Source: Hemileia vastatrix (lineage: Eukaryota; Basidiomycota; Pucciniomycetes; Pucciniales; Zaghouaniaceae). Taken from it: a stretch of DNA of 64,000 nt. A program made the position numbers and the translations under genes. The stretch's first letter is position 1, and the number at the start of each line of letters is the position of its first letter. Of this stretch, positions 22,414 through 33,360 are shown one piece after another. Below the pieces are notes generated by a model. It saw only the letters and a program-made list of their open reading frames with translations, did no database searches and was not told the origin of the DNA. The DNA is taken from assembly GCA_030280995.1 (NCBI GenBank), contig JASXTE010000014.1, positions 7,499,656 through 7,563,655 of the forward strand, written 5' to 3'.

Positions 22414-25400
22414 CACCACGCAATATTTGGGGGGGACTTGCTAGCAAGTCCTCAACTTGAATTCAGATGGAATTCAGACTGAACTCAGACTGAACTCAGA
22501 CTGAACTTTACTTTGAACTCATCTTGGGCTCTTAACCAAACATGGATGAGTCTGTGCTTGAGTAATAGTGAAAGTTTAATAAATAATTTATAGAAATAAT
22601 AACAAGGGAAGATTAATAATCTGATCCATTCACAGAATTTTTTTCACAAAACTCATTTTCATTTTCATTTTGAATTTCACCTGATCACTTAAAAGACTGA
22701 AAATTATACTATTTATTTCAAAAACATCACTTTTAACCTCTCTAATTATTTTATTCTATTTTTTTTGAAAAAATATAAAATAATATCAGTGGTTCTCTTT
22801 AATGATAACTCCTTTTAACCAAGAATTTGAAGCTTTTATTTTTTAATTTAAACCATATTACCTGATATTTTTTTTTTGTATTTTTATTATTTCTTATTAT
22901 GCAATATAATTATTTTAAACTCAATGGAATTATTTAATAAAAATATTGAACCATAAAAATTCTCAAGTTTCTATTCTAGAATACTGTGAAAAGACTCATA
23001 ATTAAGAAAAATAAAAGATAGAAATATGTTTTCATAATTTCTGTTTCAATGAAGTTCTCTAATATCTTCTTTACACTTAGCACTAATAATTTATAAATTG
23101 TTTAATTATATGTCTAGAAAGAAGTATAATTTTTATACAAGTGAATTTTAATCCAGTTTTTTATCATTTTTGTATGCAAGAAGATGATTAAAATTAAAAG
23201 GAAATATCTTTTTGTTTTTTTTTTTCTATCGAATATTCAACTACTAAGAATTTTCACAATATTAATTTATTCAATGTAATACACATATGATTTTCTGGAA
23301 CTCTTCATGATGTATTTCATCAAAATTCAATGTAAATATGGTTATTTTGTAGAGTAATCTCATGAGTTGAAATAATTAATCACTACTTAGTGAATTTTTC
23401 ATATGAAAGACTGAAATTCAAGCTAGATGTAAAAATTTAAAGATAATTAAAACAAAGTAGTATAAATTTATTTAAACTTTAATTTTAGTACTTGATTTTG
23501 CTTCAATGCTGTATTGTGGGATAATTTCAGTGTCAACCTGGGAATAAGAACCATATAATTTGAAAAGTGATCTCATGTTAAAAAATGTGCTTCAGGTACA
23601 TATTTTGATTGTATTATTGTTCAAGAACTGAATTAAAAAGGTAAAAGTGGTAATTTTTCATAATTCTATCAGTTTCAAATTAAAAAACTATTATATGATA
23701 TTCATTTTGTAAAAAAGACACAATAGGTAATTTAGATTATACCCATGTAGAAAAAGCAGCTGTAAAGGCAATCATCTTTTTATTAAAAATAATATTATTC
23801 CATGTTTTAAATGAAAAGAAAAAAATATTTCAATTCTATGGTTTTGAAAAATAAATTAAATGAAACATTTCAGGTACGCTTTTTTAGTCATTAGAATCAA
23901 AGTTTTGATAGGAGTAATTCACAACTGAACACTTACACGCAATTGTAAAATTATATATATGGGTTCAAGATTTATCAATGATTTATTGGAATTATGATAT
24001 TTATGCTGATTGGTAGATCTTATATGATGTTTCTATTCAGTTTCTAAGTGTATGAAAAACAATCCCTTTGATATTTTATTTAAACAGAAGAATTTAAAAA
24101 TTTTCTTGAAATTGGCCTTATCACAAAGCAATACTGGAATGGTTATATTGTTATAAAAATTAATTTAAATAGCAATATTTCAAATCTTCATAACAGATTT
24201 TAAACTAAACATAAATATTAAAATTTGACTTTTTATAAAAATATATATTGATTTAAAAGATATTTACTTATTTTTTTTTTTTTTACAAAATGACCAATTT
24301 TATCCTGTGAGTCTTCCATTCAACTTAAATGTGTAAGTCTAAAAAATTAATATGATGCTCTGAATACTCTATATAATGTGTACCTAAGGCAAAAATAATG
24401 TTTTTTTGAAGTACTTTAAATCTAAGCAGAAGAGCTGATATCTTTTTTATGTAATATAGTTGTATAAAATTGATTTTTAGGTAGTTTCGTAATACGTAAT
24501 ATGGAAAGAAATCATATCATAATAATATATAATCAACTTAAAACTTTTTTTAATATAATATTATCTAAAAATAATTCTTAATATGTACTTATTTTTAGAA
24601 CTTCAAAGTGTTTAATAAAACTATTTTGATATAAAAATATAATTATTTTTATATTTAAAAGTAATTAATAAAACTTCTAAAAAAGTATAAATTTTTTCAT
24701 GGTTTAAATTATTATGAACCACACTTGGAAACAAGATTGCATTGAGAGTTCAATCTAAGTTCCACCAAAAACATGATAAATAATTTTTTTGAAAATGTAT
24801 ATAGTCATTGAAATGAAAAAAAATTAGTAAAAGAAAGGACTCAGATATTTTATTCTGTTACTGAATAGATTATCATAAATATATTGAGGTAGATAACTTA
24901 TTGAAGTTTTTTAAATTTGCAGTTATTACAGTCAATTATCCAGTTATATATAGCAATCACAAAACAAGAAATAAGCCTAAATGGTTATATATGTGGATAA
25001 ATCTTTTCCTCAACCTTTACCCTAATTATTTAATTTAATTCAAAGCTATTTTTAATCTAACCAACATATTTTACTATTACATTTAAAAATAAATACAATA
25101 AACTCAAAAAATACATAAGTTCAATAGTTTAAAATTTCTTTAAATGTTTTATTCTAGTTTTTAACTTTTTGCTACAATTTTCCTATTATATTATTTATTT
25201 ATATCATGTATAGTTATCAAAAGAATTCTGTGAATTATTGTGTAAAAAAGCAAAATAGTATTTCATTATCAATTATTTTACTATATTACTTTCTTAGTCT
25301 TAAAGTGCATTGTAAATCAAAAATATAAAATAAAGACGTATAAACTATAGGTTTAAGTTAAAAAATATCAATAAAAAATAATTATCAATCATTTTCCATA

Positions 25401-27043
25401 TCGGCAGAATAGAGCTGTAGATTGAGGGGGTGGACTCTGATGTTCGCCCGAAGAACAAAGTTCACACTCCATTTTTCACTACCTCAATGGACAACCTCTC
25501 AATCTCTCCACACAAATTTTTCTGCTTTTTCATTTCTGTTAATTCTATTACCACTCACCACCCTTTTATTGCCCTCCTGATACATTTGCTACACCCTTTA
25601 AGCTTCAAAATCTATGTTTAAGCCCTCCTCACTACTCCCCTCCACTCTATTTTCACTTTTAACACAACTACACCCCTTTTGCAACCTCTCGCTCACCTCC
25701 CATTCCCCTCACTCACCCCACTCACCTCCATTAGCCCTCACCAGCCTTTCTCTCACATTCTAAAACTATTACTCACCTCCCCAGTTTATTGTCCACATCC
25801 CCCAGCTCTCGCTTACCTCCCCTAGCCCTTTCTCACCTTCCCAATCTTTCCAGCCCTTCACTCACCTCTTCCAGCCTCCCCCAGTCCCTTACTTTGGCTG
25901 GAGATGTGAGCGAGGTGCTGTAAAGACTAAGGAAGGCTGGGAGAAGTGAGTGAGAGGCTTTTATTACCTCCCACAGACTTTTAAAGCCCCTCGCTCACCT
26001 CCCCCAGCTTCCCAAGTCCCTTAATTTGGCTGGAGATGTGAACGAGGTGCTGTAAAGACTAAGTAGGGCTGTGAGTAGTAGGTGAGAGGCTTTTATCAAC
26101 TCTCCTAGCCCTTTAAGGACCCTTGCTCACCTTTTCCAGCCTTCCCGAAGTGGGTTAGGGGATTTTATAACCTCTCCCAGCCCTGTAAAGCCCCTCTCTC
26201 ACCTTCCCCAGCCTTCCCCAGTTCCTTTATTTTTCTGGGGGAGGTGAGCGATGAGATTGAAGAGGTGAAAAAAGTGTTGGGGAGGCATGCAAGGGCTTGG
26301 GAAGTAGCCAACTTTTTATAAACTTGAGAATAATTAATATGTATAAATTAGAAATAACAAGGAATAAAATTTTGAGGAATTATAACCCATTCCAAGTGGT
26401 AAATAATGTAACTAAATACATATTTCAGAATTTGAGTTGCTTGTGTTTACTAAAAAAATGTGGCCAATCGTTGAAAAAGGAAGATTTTTGTAGGGAAGAA
26501 ACATGAAAAATGAAAAAAATACAAAGTAAAATAAAACTAAATAATGACAGTGGGCTGGGAAAGGTGAGGGAGGGTCTGGGGGAGGTGTGAGAAATGAAGA
26601 GAAGAGAAGGGAGAGGGGGGGAAGGAGAGGAGAGTTGTTTTCTCACTGTGAAGGAAAGGAATAGGGAAAATGGGTAAGTAGATGGCAAGTTTAGAAATGA
26701 GATAAGGGGGTAGGATAGGAAGTCAGATTGAAGATAAGGGAGAATTAGGGGAGGGAGGCATCAGATGGAAGTCCCACTTGTAATTCTACCAGGAATCAAT
26801 TCAGGAAGCAAAAAAAAGCACTAGACATCTAGTGCACACTTTTTTCCTGCTGTGAATATTTTTTGAACTATTAATCAACTGTGGTTCAATGAAGGTTCAA
26901 ATCAGTTTCAAGGTGTTTTCAAAGTAAATTCAATATTTCTTCATGATTGTTTCATCACCACCTCAATGTGTGCTGAAAAAGATATGAATTAGGGTTCAAG
27001 GTTGCGGACTTGCTAGCAAGTCCGCCCTCCATATTGCGTGGTG
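22414..27043. mobile_element. CACTA-like copy B, complete, 4630 bp, no transposase
   Basis: Terminal inverted repeats begin CACCACGCAATAT at both ends and hold the 18-bp palindrome GGACTTGCTAGCAAGTCC (left 22434-22451; right 27006-27023). The 3-bp target AGT flanks it (22411-22413, 27044-27046), and removing element plus one target restores the gag-pol reading seen in C. Subterminal 12-bp repeats (TGAACTCAGACT) lie at about 22467-22510. TIR start, 3-bp duplication and subterminal repeats fit the CACTA (CMC) superfamily. No open frame resembles a transposase, so it is non-autonomous. Confidence 0.85.
25893..26160 (+). repeat. Two-unit ~134-bp tandem repeat in CACTA copy B
   Basis: TTTGGCTGGAGATGTGA(G/A)CGAGG occurs at 25893 and again at 26027, 134 bp apart, followed by a matching GTGAGAGGCTTTTAT block. 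A degenerate third start is seen near 26231. It lies inside a pyrimidine-rich, GC-richer block (about 25430-26260) that contrasts with the AT-rich remainder. Confidence 0.75.
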
Positions 27044-27046
27044 AGT

Positions 27047-27779
27047 GAAGCTGAGAAAAATAATATTTTGGACTTAATTAAAGCATTTCCAATGGCTTTT
27101 GCACATGGTACAAATGAACTTGGCCTTGTAAAAGTTCATGAGATGAAAATAATTTTAACCTTTGATATGGATATTATTCCTGCTAGTCCTAAAAAGAAAC
27201 CATACCCTGCTTCACCAATGAAGAGGAAAGACATAGAGGATAATATTAAGTTGTTATAAAAAATGAACATTCTTGAGAAGGTTGAAACTACACAAAAATA
27301 TTGTGTAATATCACCAGTGCTAATTTTGTATGAACAAGATAAAGCAAGACTGTGCGGTGATTATAGAGCATTAAATACATTTACAGTAGATTATATTTAT
27401 CCCTTGCCAAGGATTGCCTCTATACATGCTACCCTTAAAGGTGCTAAGTATATAAGTTGCTTAGATGGAAATAAAGGGTACCATCAAATTCCTGTTGAAA
27501 AGAATTCACAGAACTTTTTGTTGATAACAACACACATGGGAATTTATAAATGTCAGGATGCCATTTGGACCAAAAAATTCTCCATCAGTATTTCAGAAGT
27601 TAATGGATATAACATTCCATAATGAAATGATTGAGGGATGGTTAATGGTATACATTGATGGCATCATAATTCTCTCTAAGACATATGATGAACACTTAAT
27701 CCATTTAAAGAAGGTATTTCAGAAAATGGATGAAATAAAAATGACCCTTGCGTTGAAAAAATGTAAATTTGGGTTTTAG
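27047..27779 (+). pseudogene. pol: Reverse transcriptase (element G)
   Basis: Continues the gene interrupted at 22413: KAFPMAFAHGTNELGLV, then the RT core (GDYRALNTFTVDYIYPLPR, CLDGNKGYHQIPVEKNSQNF, MPFGPKNSPSVFQ). The catalytic box is WLMVYIDGIIILSKT: the second Asp of YIDD is Gly, so polymerase activity should be lost. A TAA at 27257 and a frameshift near 27555 also break it. The C copy has intact YIDD. Confidence 0.88.
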
Positions 27780-28640
27780 TCTTTAAAAGTGCTTGGTCAT
27801 ATTGTATCTGGCTTACAAATATGTGTACACCAAAATAAGGTGGCTGCAATCAAGAATATTGGCATTCCTCAAAAGGTAAAGGATGTACAATCTTTTCTTT
27901 GTATGCATGGTTATTATAGACAATATATAAAAAACTACCAATTAATTGCTGCACCATTGACCACACTGATAAAGAAATCAGAAGCTTTCATTTGGAATAA
28001 TGAAAGACAACAGGCTTTTGATAAGTTGAAAGAATGTCTGATGACAGCTCCTATCTTGGGATTACCAGATTTCCAATTGCTTTTTGTATTATATACAGAT
28101 GCAAGTTTTATTGGTCTGGGTGCTGCTTTGCATCAAAAACAAATTATTGAAGGAAAAATTTCAGAAGTAGTAATTTGTTATATTTCACGTACTATAAGAA
28201 GTAGTGAATTGAAATATGGTGCTACTCAACTTGAATGTTTGGCAGTAGTATGGGCTCTTAAGAAGCTACATTATTACCTTGAAGACCAAAAATTTGAGTT
28301 AATAACTGACTGTAGTTCAGGTAAGTCACTCTTAAACATGAAAACTCCTAATAGACACATGTTTAGATGGCAATTAGCTGTACAAGAATACAAAGTATGG
28401 ATGACTATTACACATAGAGCAGGAACGTTACACTCTAAAGTATATTTGTTATCTAGAGTACCTCTGCCTAATAATGATGATAGTCCTGCTTATGTTCCTG
28501 AGTCAGATATTATTAACATTTATGGCATTTATATTGTAGATCTTGAGGATGAACTTATGCAATCAATTCCTGACATGTATTCTTCAGATTCTGACTTGAG
28601 TAAACTCACTACAATATTAAATGATCCGTCTAATGCTTAA
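27780..28640 (+). pseudogene. pol: RT connection and RNase H (element G)
   Basis: Open run 27789-28640. Begins GHIVSGLQICVHQNKVAAI, then YYRQYIKNYQLIAAPLT. RNase H acidic residues are present in YTDASFIGLGAALHQ, LECLAVVWALKKLHYYL and ITDCSSGKSLLN; the HRAGTLHSKVYLLSRVPL block closes the domain. A stop at 27777 precedes it and TAA 28638 ends it in the linker to integrase. RNase H would degrade the RNA strand during cDNA synthesis. Confidence 0.87.
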
Positions 28641-29804
28641 ATGAATGTTTTAATAAAAAAATTACCAAATAAGTATAAAGAGGAATTAGAAAAAGGAAAA
28701 TTTTCCATTGAGGATGGTTTTATATATTACAGGAAAAAATTAAGTAATGTAATTGTAATTCACCCTTCAATGAAGGAGTTAATGTTAAGTATATGTTATG
28801 ATGATATATTAGCAGGTCATTTTGACTACCATAAAAAATTAACCAGAGTAAAAAACACAGCTTGGTGGATAAACATGTCTGATGATGTTCAAAAATATGT
28901 TGAGACATGTGATTCTTGTAAAAAATCTAATAGATTAACAGGCAAAAGAGCTGGTTTATTACAACAACTTGAGAAACCAAAAGTTCCATGGAAAATAGTT
29001 AACATGGACTTTGTAACAGGTTTTTTAATATCAGGGAATAAGAGTTATAACTCCTTCTGGGTAATTGTAGATAGATTTACAAAAACTTGTAAATTTATTC
29101 CTACGCACAAAGAGGTTTCTGCAAAGGACTTAGCTTTTTTATGGTGGACACAAATGTTAAATATAGCAGGTTTTCCCAAAGCAATAGTCTCAGACAGAGA
29201 CCCTAAATTTACTTCTGAGTTCTGGACATCACTTATAGATGTTTCAGGGTGTCAATTAAAACTTTCTACAGGACACCATCCACAAACTGATGGGCTAGCA
29301 GAAAGAATGATACAAACTTTAGAAGATATGATAAGAAGATATTGTGCATTTGGTCTTAACTTTAAATACAATGAAAAATTCACGCATGATTGGGTAACCC
29401 TTATCCCAGGTTTAGAATTTGCATACAATAGTACAGTACATTCTGTCACTGGCAAAAAGCCATTTGAGTTATGGTTGGGTTATGTACCTAATACCCCTGC
29501 TAAAACTTTTAATAAATTAACTAGATTTGATATCCATCCAGATACAAATTCTTTTCCTCAGATGCAAGAATTATGCAGAAAGCATGCTCAAGAATGTATA
29601 AATAAGGAATTTGAGTATGAGAAAAAAATATGGGATAAAGCCCATAAAGAACAAATGTTTGAAGAGGGTGATGAAGTCCCTATTTCTACACTACGTTTCG
29701 ATTTAAATGGTAATGTTAAATTGAAGGATCCATTCATTGGACCATTTTTAATTAAAAAGATGGTTGGTAACAATGCTGTTGAGTTTATTCTATATGCACC
29801 ATAG
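28641..29804 (+). CDS. int: Integrase, 387 codons open (element G)
   Basis: Zinc-binding HHCC is visible (CYDDILAGHF...CDSCKKSN), then the catalytic triad D, D, E in NMDFVTGF, SDRDPKFTSEFW and TDGLAERMIQTLEDM. The C-terminal GPFLIKKMVGNNAVEFILY block follows. The run begins after a stop in the linker and ends at TAG 29802 within the C-terminal domain; 33 bp further on element I is inserted. The last part of the gene, including the chromodomain-like tail, is at 37509-37747. The catalytic core is unbroken, but upstream gene parts are dead. Confidence 0.85.
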   Translation: MNVLIKKLPNKYKEELEKGKFSIEDGFIYYRKKLSNVIVIHPSMKELMLSICYDDILAGHFDYHKKLTRVKNTAWWINMSDDVQKYVETCDSCKKSNRLTGKRAGLLQQLEKPKVPWKIVNMDFVTGFLISGNKSYNSFWVIVDRFTKTCKFIPTHKEVSAKDLAFLWWTQMLNIAGFPKAIVSDRDPKFTSEFWTSLIDVSGCQLKLSTGHHPQTDGLAERMIQTLEDMIRRYCAFGLNFKYNEKFTHDWVTLIPGLEFAYNSTVHSVTGKKPFELWLGYVPNTPAKTFNKLTRFDIHPDTNSFPQMQELCRKHAQECINKEFEYEKKIWDKAHKEQMFEEGDEVPISTLRFDLNGNVKLKDPFIGPFLIKKMVGNNAVEFILYAP

Positions 29805-29837
29805 GATAGAAGACATCCAGTATTTCCTATTTCTCTT

Positions 29838-30612
29838 TGTCACGCGCCACGTGACACTCAAGGCAAAATCAGCTCATTAAATCAATAATATCAAGTCCTA
29901 AATCTATACTCAAAGTGCAGAAAGCAATTCTCCATAGCAACTGCAATTCCCCTTTGTGTACTTACTATTTAACTGCGCTAGCCTAAACTCTAAATCTAAA
30001 TCAGTCAATCTCCCAATAGGGTGCCTTAGTCTCATTTTCAATAAGCGACGCACAGCGCTAGGATCAACGTAATAGTACAGTAGTAGTTTTCATTAAAAGT
30101 TTTGTTAATTAATTAAAAAGGGGTAAATTGAGCATGGACAGATATTTAGCAAAGAGGGTCTAAGTGTATGTTAGTAATGGTCAATGGTATGGGAATGGTG
30201 CGATGAGAGGGATGTCAATGCGAGGAGGAATAAAGGGATATAAAAGGGTTGGGTATTTGGTTCGATATTCCTTAGAATTAAATTATAAAATGTATTTACA
30301 TTTAATAGTGGTAAAATCTTTAAGTTAAATCATTGTTATTGTATCTTTCTTTTATTTTCTCAATAAATCATTTCTAAATCCTAAACCTTTGATTATTGAG
30401 TTTCCAACCCTTCGTGAGATCTTAAGAATTCCTAGTACCTTTAAAACTATCTTATAATTCTTCTCAAACATACCTTGAACCTGTAGCTCTTACTTCGAGT
30501 GACCTTCGAATCATTTCCTCGAATCATTCCTCTGTGCTTTGAAGAAGTTTCTAAATCCCTCATCTCACTTTCAGGAACATCCTCGACCTTGTGCGTTGGT
30601 CGTCCAGTGACA
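29838..30612 (+). repeat. 5' LTR of element I
   Basis: Starts TGTCACGCGCCACGTGACA, where the first and last 7 bases can pair (loop CGCCA) and which includes the E-box CACGTG. Ends GTCGTCCAGTGACA. A TATAAAA lies at 30239-30245. No clear TGG-type primer-binding site follows the LTR. Confidence 0.92.
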
Positions 30613-30684
30613 GTATAATTTAATTCTCCGTAGTTCTCATTCTTTGCACTACTACGTCCTTTTAGGTGTTTTTAAAGTTTTAAA

Positions 30685-31871
30685 ATGGCACCTGTTCAAT
30701 GCACTCCTCCTCCGGGTGCTACTACTAGAGCTCGCGCTAGGGGCAGGCCAACAGCCACAAGGTCTGTTTCCCGCACTCACTCTTTGGAACCACTTGACCT
30801 TAGGGAACGGCAACATTCAGTTCAATCTATAGAAGACATCCCACAAGATTTTGAGGATTCTAGTGATGAAGAAGAAGGAGAGGATACAATGCACGAGGCA
30901 CCATCAGCCCCAGCCAATCACCCTTCTGGTCAATCCTCAGAACCTGGAACATCTAACTCTCTGGAAGATTTCATGAGACTTTTCATGAAAACCCTTTCAA
31001 ATACAAAGTCTTCAGAGGGATCTAAGTTCAAAACTCCTTCTATGAAATCTCCTGACAAATTCGACGGAGATCACCCCGACAGATTGCAACCCTTCTTGCA
31101 AACCTGCAAGCTACTGTTCCATAATGACCCTCAAACCTTTAATAGCGACCGATCAAAGGTCGTTTACGCTTCTTCATTCCTAGCTGGGAAAGCAGAAAGA
31201 TGGTTCGAACCTTATCTGCTCATGCTTTCTTCGACAGAAACCCACTTACTTATCAATAATTGGGAAAAATTTGAAGACCAACTTTTTACGTTGTTTGGGG
31301 ACCCTAATGAAACTGACAACGCAGAAATTGAACTTGACTTTCTTCGCATGAGTGATAATGGTAAAGCCTCTGAATATATCTCGAATTCAGAGCACTTCAA
31401 ACTCGAGTAGGTTGGAATGATGCTGCCCTTAAGTATCATTTCAAGAAAGGACTTCCTTCGAGGATTCTGGATCAATTAAATCTTCACGGTCAGAAGATGA
31501 CTACTTTAACGGATTTAATGGATCGAACCCTTGAACTTGACGGCGTTTATCAAGGACGACTTCAACATCGTCGATATGCCAACAAATCTCAAGGCCTAAA
31601 TTTTAAATCGGGACCTTCTTCACACCCACGACCAAATCAATCCTCCTCCACTCAATCCAAACCCAATAAGGGAAAGGATAAACCTCGACAAAAAGGCTCG
31701 ACCCCAGGCGATATCAGCAAAGTACTGGATCCTAAAGGGGAACTTAAAGAAGCTGAGAGGAAGAGACGAGCAGATAATGGGTTATGTATGTATTGTGGGG
31801 GTAAGCACAAGTTGGAAGACTGTGTAAAGTTGAAGGAAAGAGAAGGTACTAGTTCGAAGTCAAAAAACTAG
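30685..31871 (+). pseudogene. gag: Gag of element I
   Basis: ATG 30685 (context AAAATGGCA) opens MAPVQCTPPPGATTRARARG, a basic N-terminus, then an acidic linker (SSDEEEGEDTMHE). The conserved Gag/PEG10-like capsid block follows: PDKFDGDHPDRLQPFLQTCK, KAERWFEP, FEDQLFTLFGD. A frameshift near 31385-31400 breaks the frame (30685-31410 versus 31497-31871); downstream text is VGWNDAALKYHF and KKGLPSRILDQL. Zinc knuckle CMYCGGKHKLEDC is near the C-terminus. It ends at tandem TAG TAG (31869-31874), immediately after a frameshift heptamer. Confidence 0.88.
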
Positions 31872-32746
31872 TAGATAGTTTACTTGTGTGCAAAGCAAAC
31901 TATCTTATCTCTCCCAGTGCACAGAACCTCCATGTCTTAAGGACTGGAGTTGCCTTAAACTGCTTGAGATTCATTCTTTTTAAGGAGGATATCCCCTTCA
32001 GTTGTCTTATAGACTCTGGAGATTCAATTTCTTTTGTTAGTTTATCTTTTGCCGAGAAGCTTCAAATAACATTTACAGATGTCGATCGAACTCCAATCTA
32101 TTTGGTCGAATCAGAGGAACCCAAATATTGGGTAAGTGAGAAAGTTTTATGGGTTTTCAACTTTCCGAACTTTCCACCCTTCGAGTGGGAATTATCAGTC
32201 TTGGACGCCCCAAGGATGTACGATACCATTCTTGGCCATGACTTTTTAACGCATTGGAATCCCGAAATTGATTGGACTAAGGGATTGATCACCCCACGCT
32301 CTAAGTATATTTCTGATTCTTCAATGCAGGTCAATAGGGAGTTAAAAAACCCGCCTGACAACATCCTGCTAGAGGACAAGTCTCTGCCAGATGACTTGCA
32401 AGCATCTGATCTTTCTCTAAATGAGAAATTGGCTAACCCTTCTAGCTCTATGACTTCACTCGAAGAGGATTTAAATTGCCTCAAAGTAATCGAATTCTGC
32501 TCTCTCAATACAGGTATCCCCTCGACAGATTCTCTCAAAGATGAAGATGACGACCAAATCAACGTTGAAGCCATTAAATCAACTCTACCAGAAATCTATC
32601 ACGATTTCCTCAATTTTTTCTCAATCCGCAAGGCCGATAAGTTACCACCTCATCAACCCTATGACCATCAAATAGAGTTAATAGGCCCAGTACCTCCGGC
32701 AGGTCCCGTCTATTCTTTGTCAAAGGACAAATCTCAAGTTCTTTGA
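31851..32746 (+). pseudogene. pol: Aspartic protease and linker to RT (element I)
   Basis: The pol frame is open from 31851 and would be entered by -1 frameshift at 31868. Protease motif FSCLIDSGDSISFVS carries the catalytic DSG. ILGHDFLTHWNPEIDW is the flap-side block common in Ty3 elements. An acidic, Ser-rich linker leads to the RT start (YHDFLNFFSIRKADKLPPH; YDHQIELIGPVPPAGPVYSL). The run ends at TGA 32744, where CGA is expected in TTCGA context, consistent with C-to-T mutation at TCG. Confidence 0.85.
31862..31905 (+). promoter_or_regulatory. -1 ribosomal frameshift signal between gag and pol (element I)
   Basis: Heptamer A AAA AAC (31862-31868) is in the gag frame and immediately precedes TAG TAG. 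Slipping back one base gives the pol frame (KKLVDSLLVCK). A stem of 9 bp (AGATAGTTT 31873-31881 with AAACTATCT 31897-31905, loop 15 nt) begins 4 nt after the heptamer. The layout matches canonical -1 frameshift sites of retroviruses. Use in vivo is not shown. Confidence 0.75.
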
Positions 32747-33360
32747 GACTACATTGCAGAGAATGTAGCCAAAGGTTTCATCAGAGCCAGTAAATCTCCA
32801 ACCGGCTCCCCTGTTCTCTTTGTAAAAAAGAAGGACGGTAGTCTTAGGTTGTGTGTTGACTATAGAAAGCTCAACACAGTCACTAAGAAGAATGCATATC
32901 CTGTTCCTCCTATGTCATTACTTCTTACCCTTTTCAATGGTGCTAATTTCTTTTCTAAAATTGATCTTAGAGGCGCTTACAATCTGATTCGCATTGCAGA
33001 AGGTCATGAACCACTGACTGCAATGCGCACTAGATTTGGTAGTTTTGAATATTTAGTTATGCCTTTTGGATTACATAACCCACCTTCAACTTTTCAAACT
33101 TTTGTTAATGAAATCTTTCAAGATGTTGTTGAACAATTTGTAGTCGTCTATTTAGATGATATTTTAATTTTCTTGAAGACACTGGATGAACATATTCATC
33201 ATGTTTGACAGGTCCTAAATCGTCTTCGAGATCATGGTCTCTACGCCAAGCATAATAAATACGAATTCCACCTCAAATCAATTTATTTTTGGGGGTTTTA
33301 CGTTGTCCACTGAGGGTTTAGTCATGGATGACAAAAAAGTCCAGAAAATCAAGGCAGAGT
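32747..33360 (+). pseudogene. pol: Reverse transcriptase (element I), truncated before RNase H
   Basis: Same frame as protease. RT blocks: [73 protein letters not shown] and the catalytic [10 protein letters not shown] (YLDD near 33150). TGA 33206 replaces an expected CGA. A frameshift near 33290 precedes STEGLVMDDKKVQKIKAE. At about 33360 the text jumps to integrase: the rest of the thumb and all of RNase H are missing, so a deletion of some hundreds of bases is inferred. Confidence 0.87.

Noticed and set aside
25430..26780. Open frames in the GC-richer part of CACTA copy B (for example 26425-26688)
   Set aside because: Ser/Pro/Leu-rich translations follow from pyrimidine-rich composition; no conservation with copy A and no motif.
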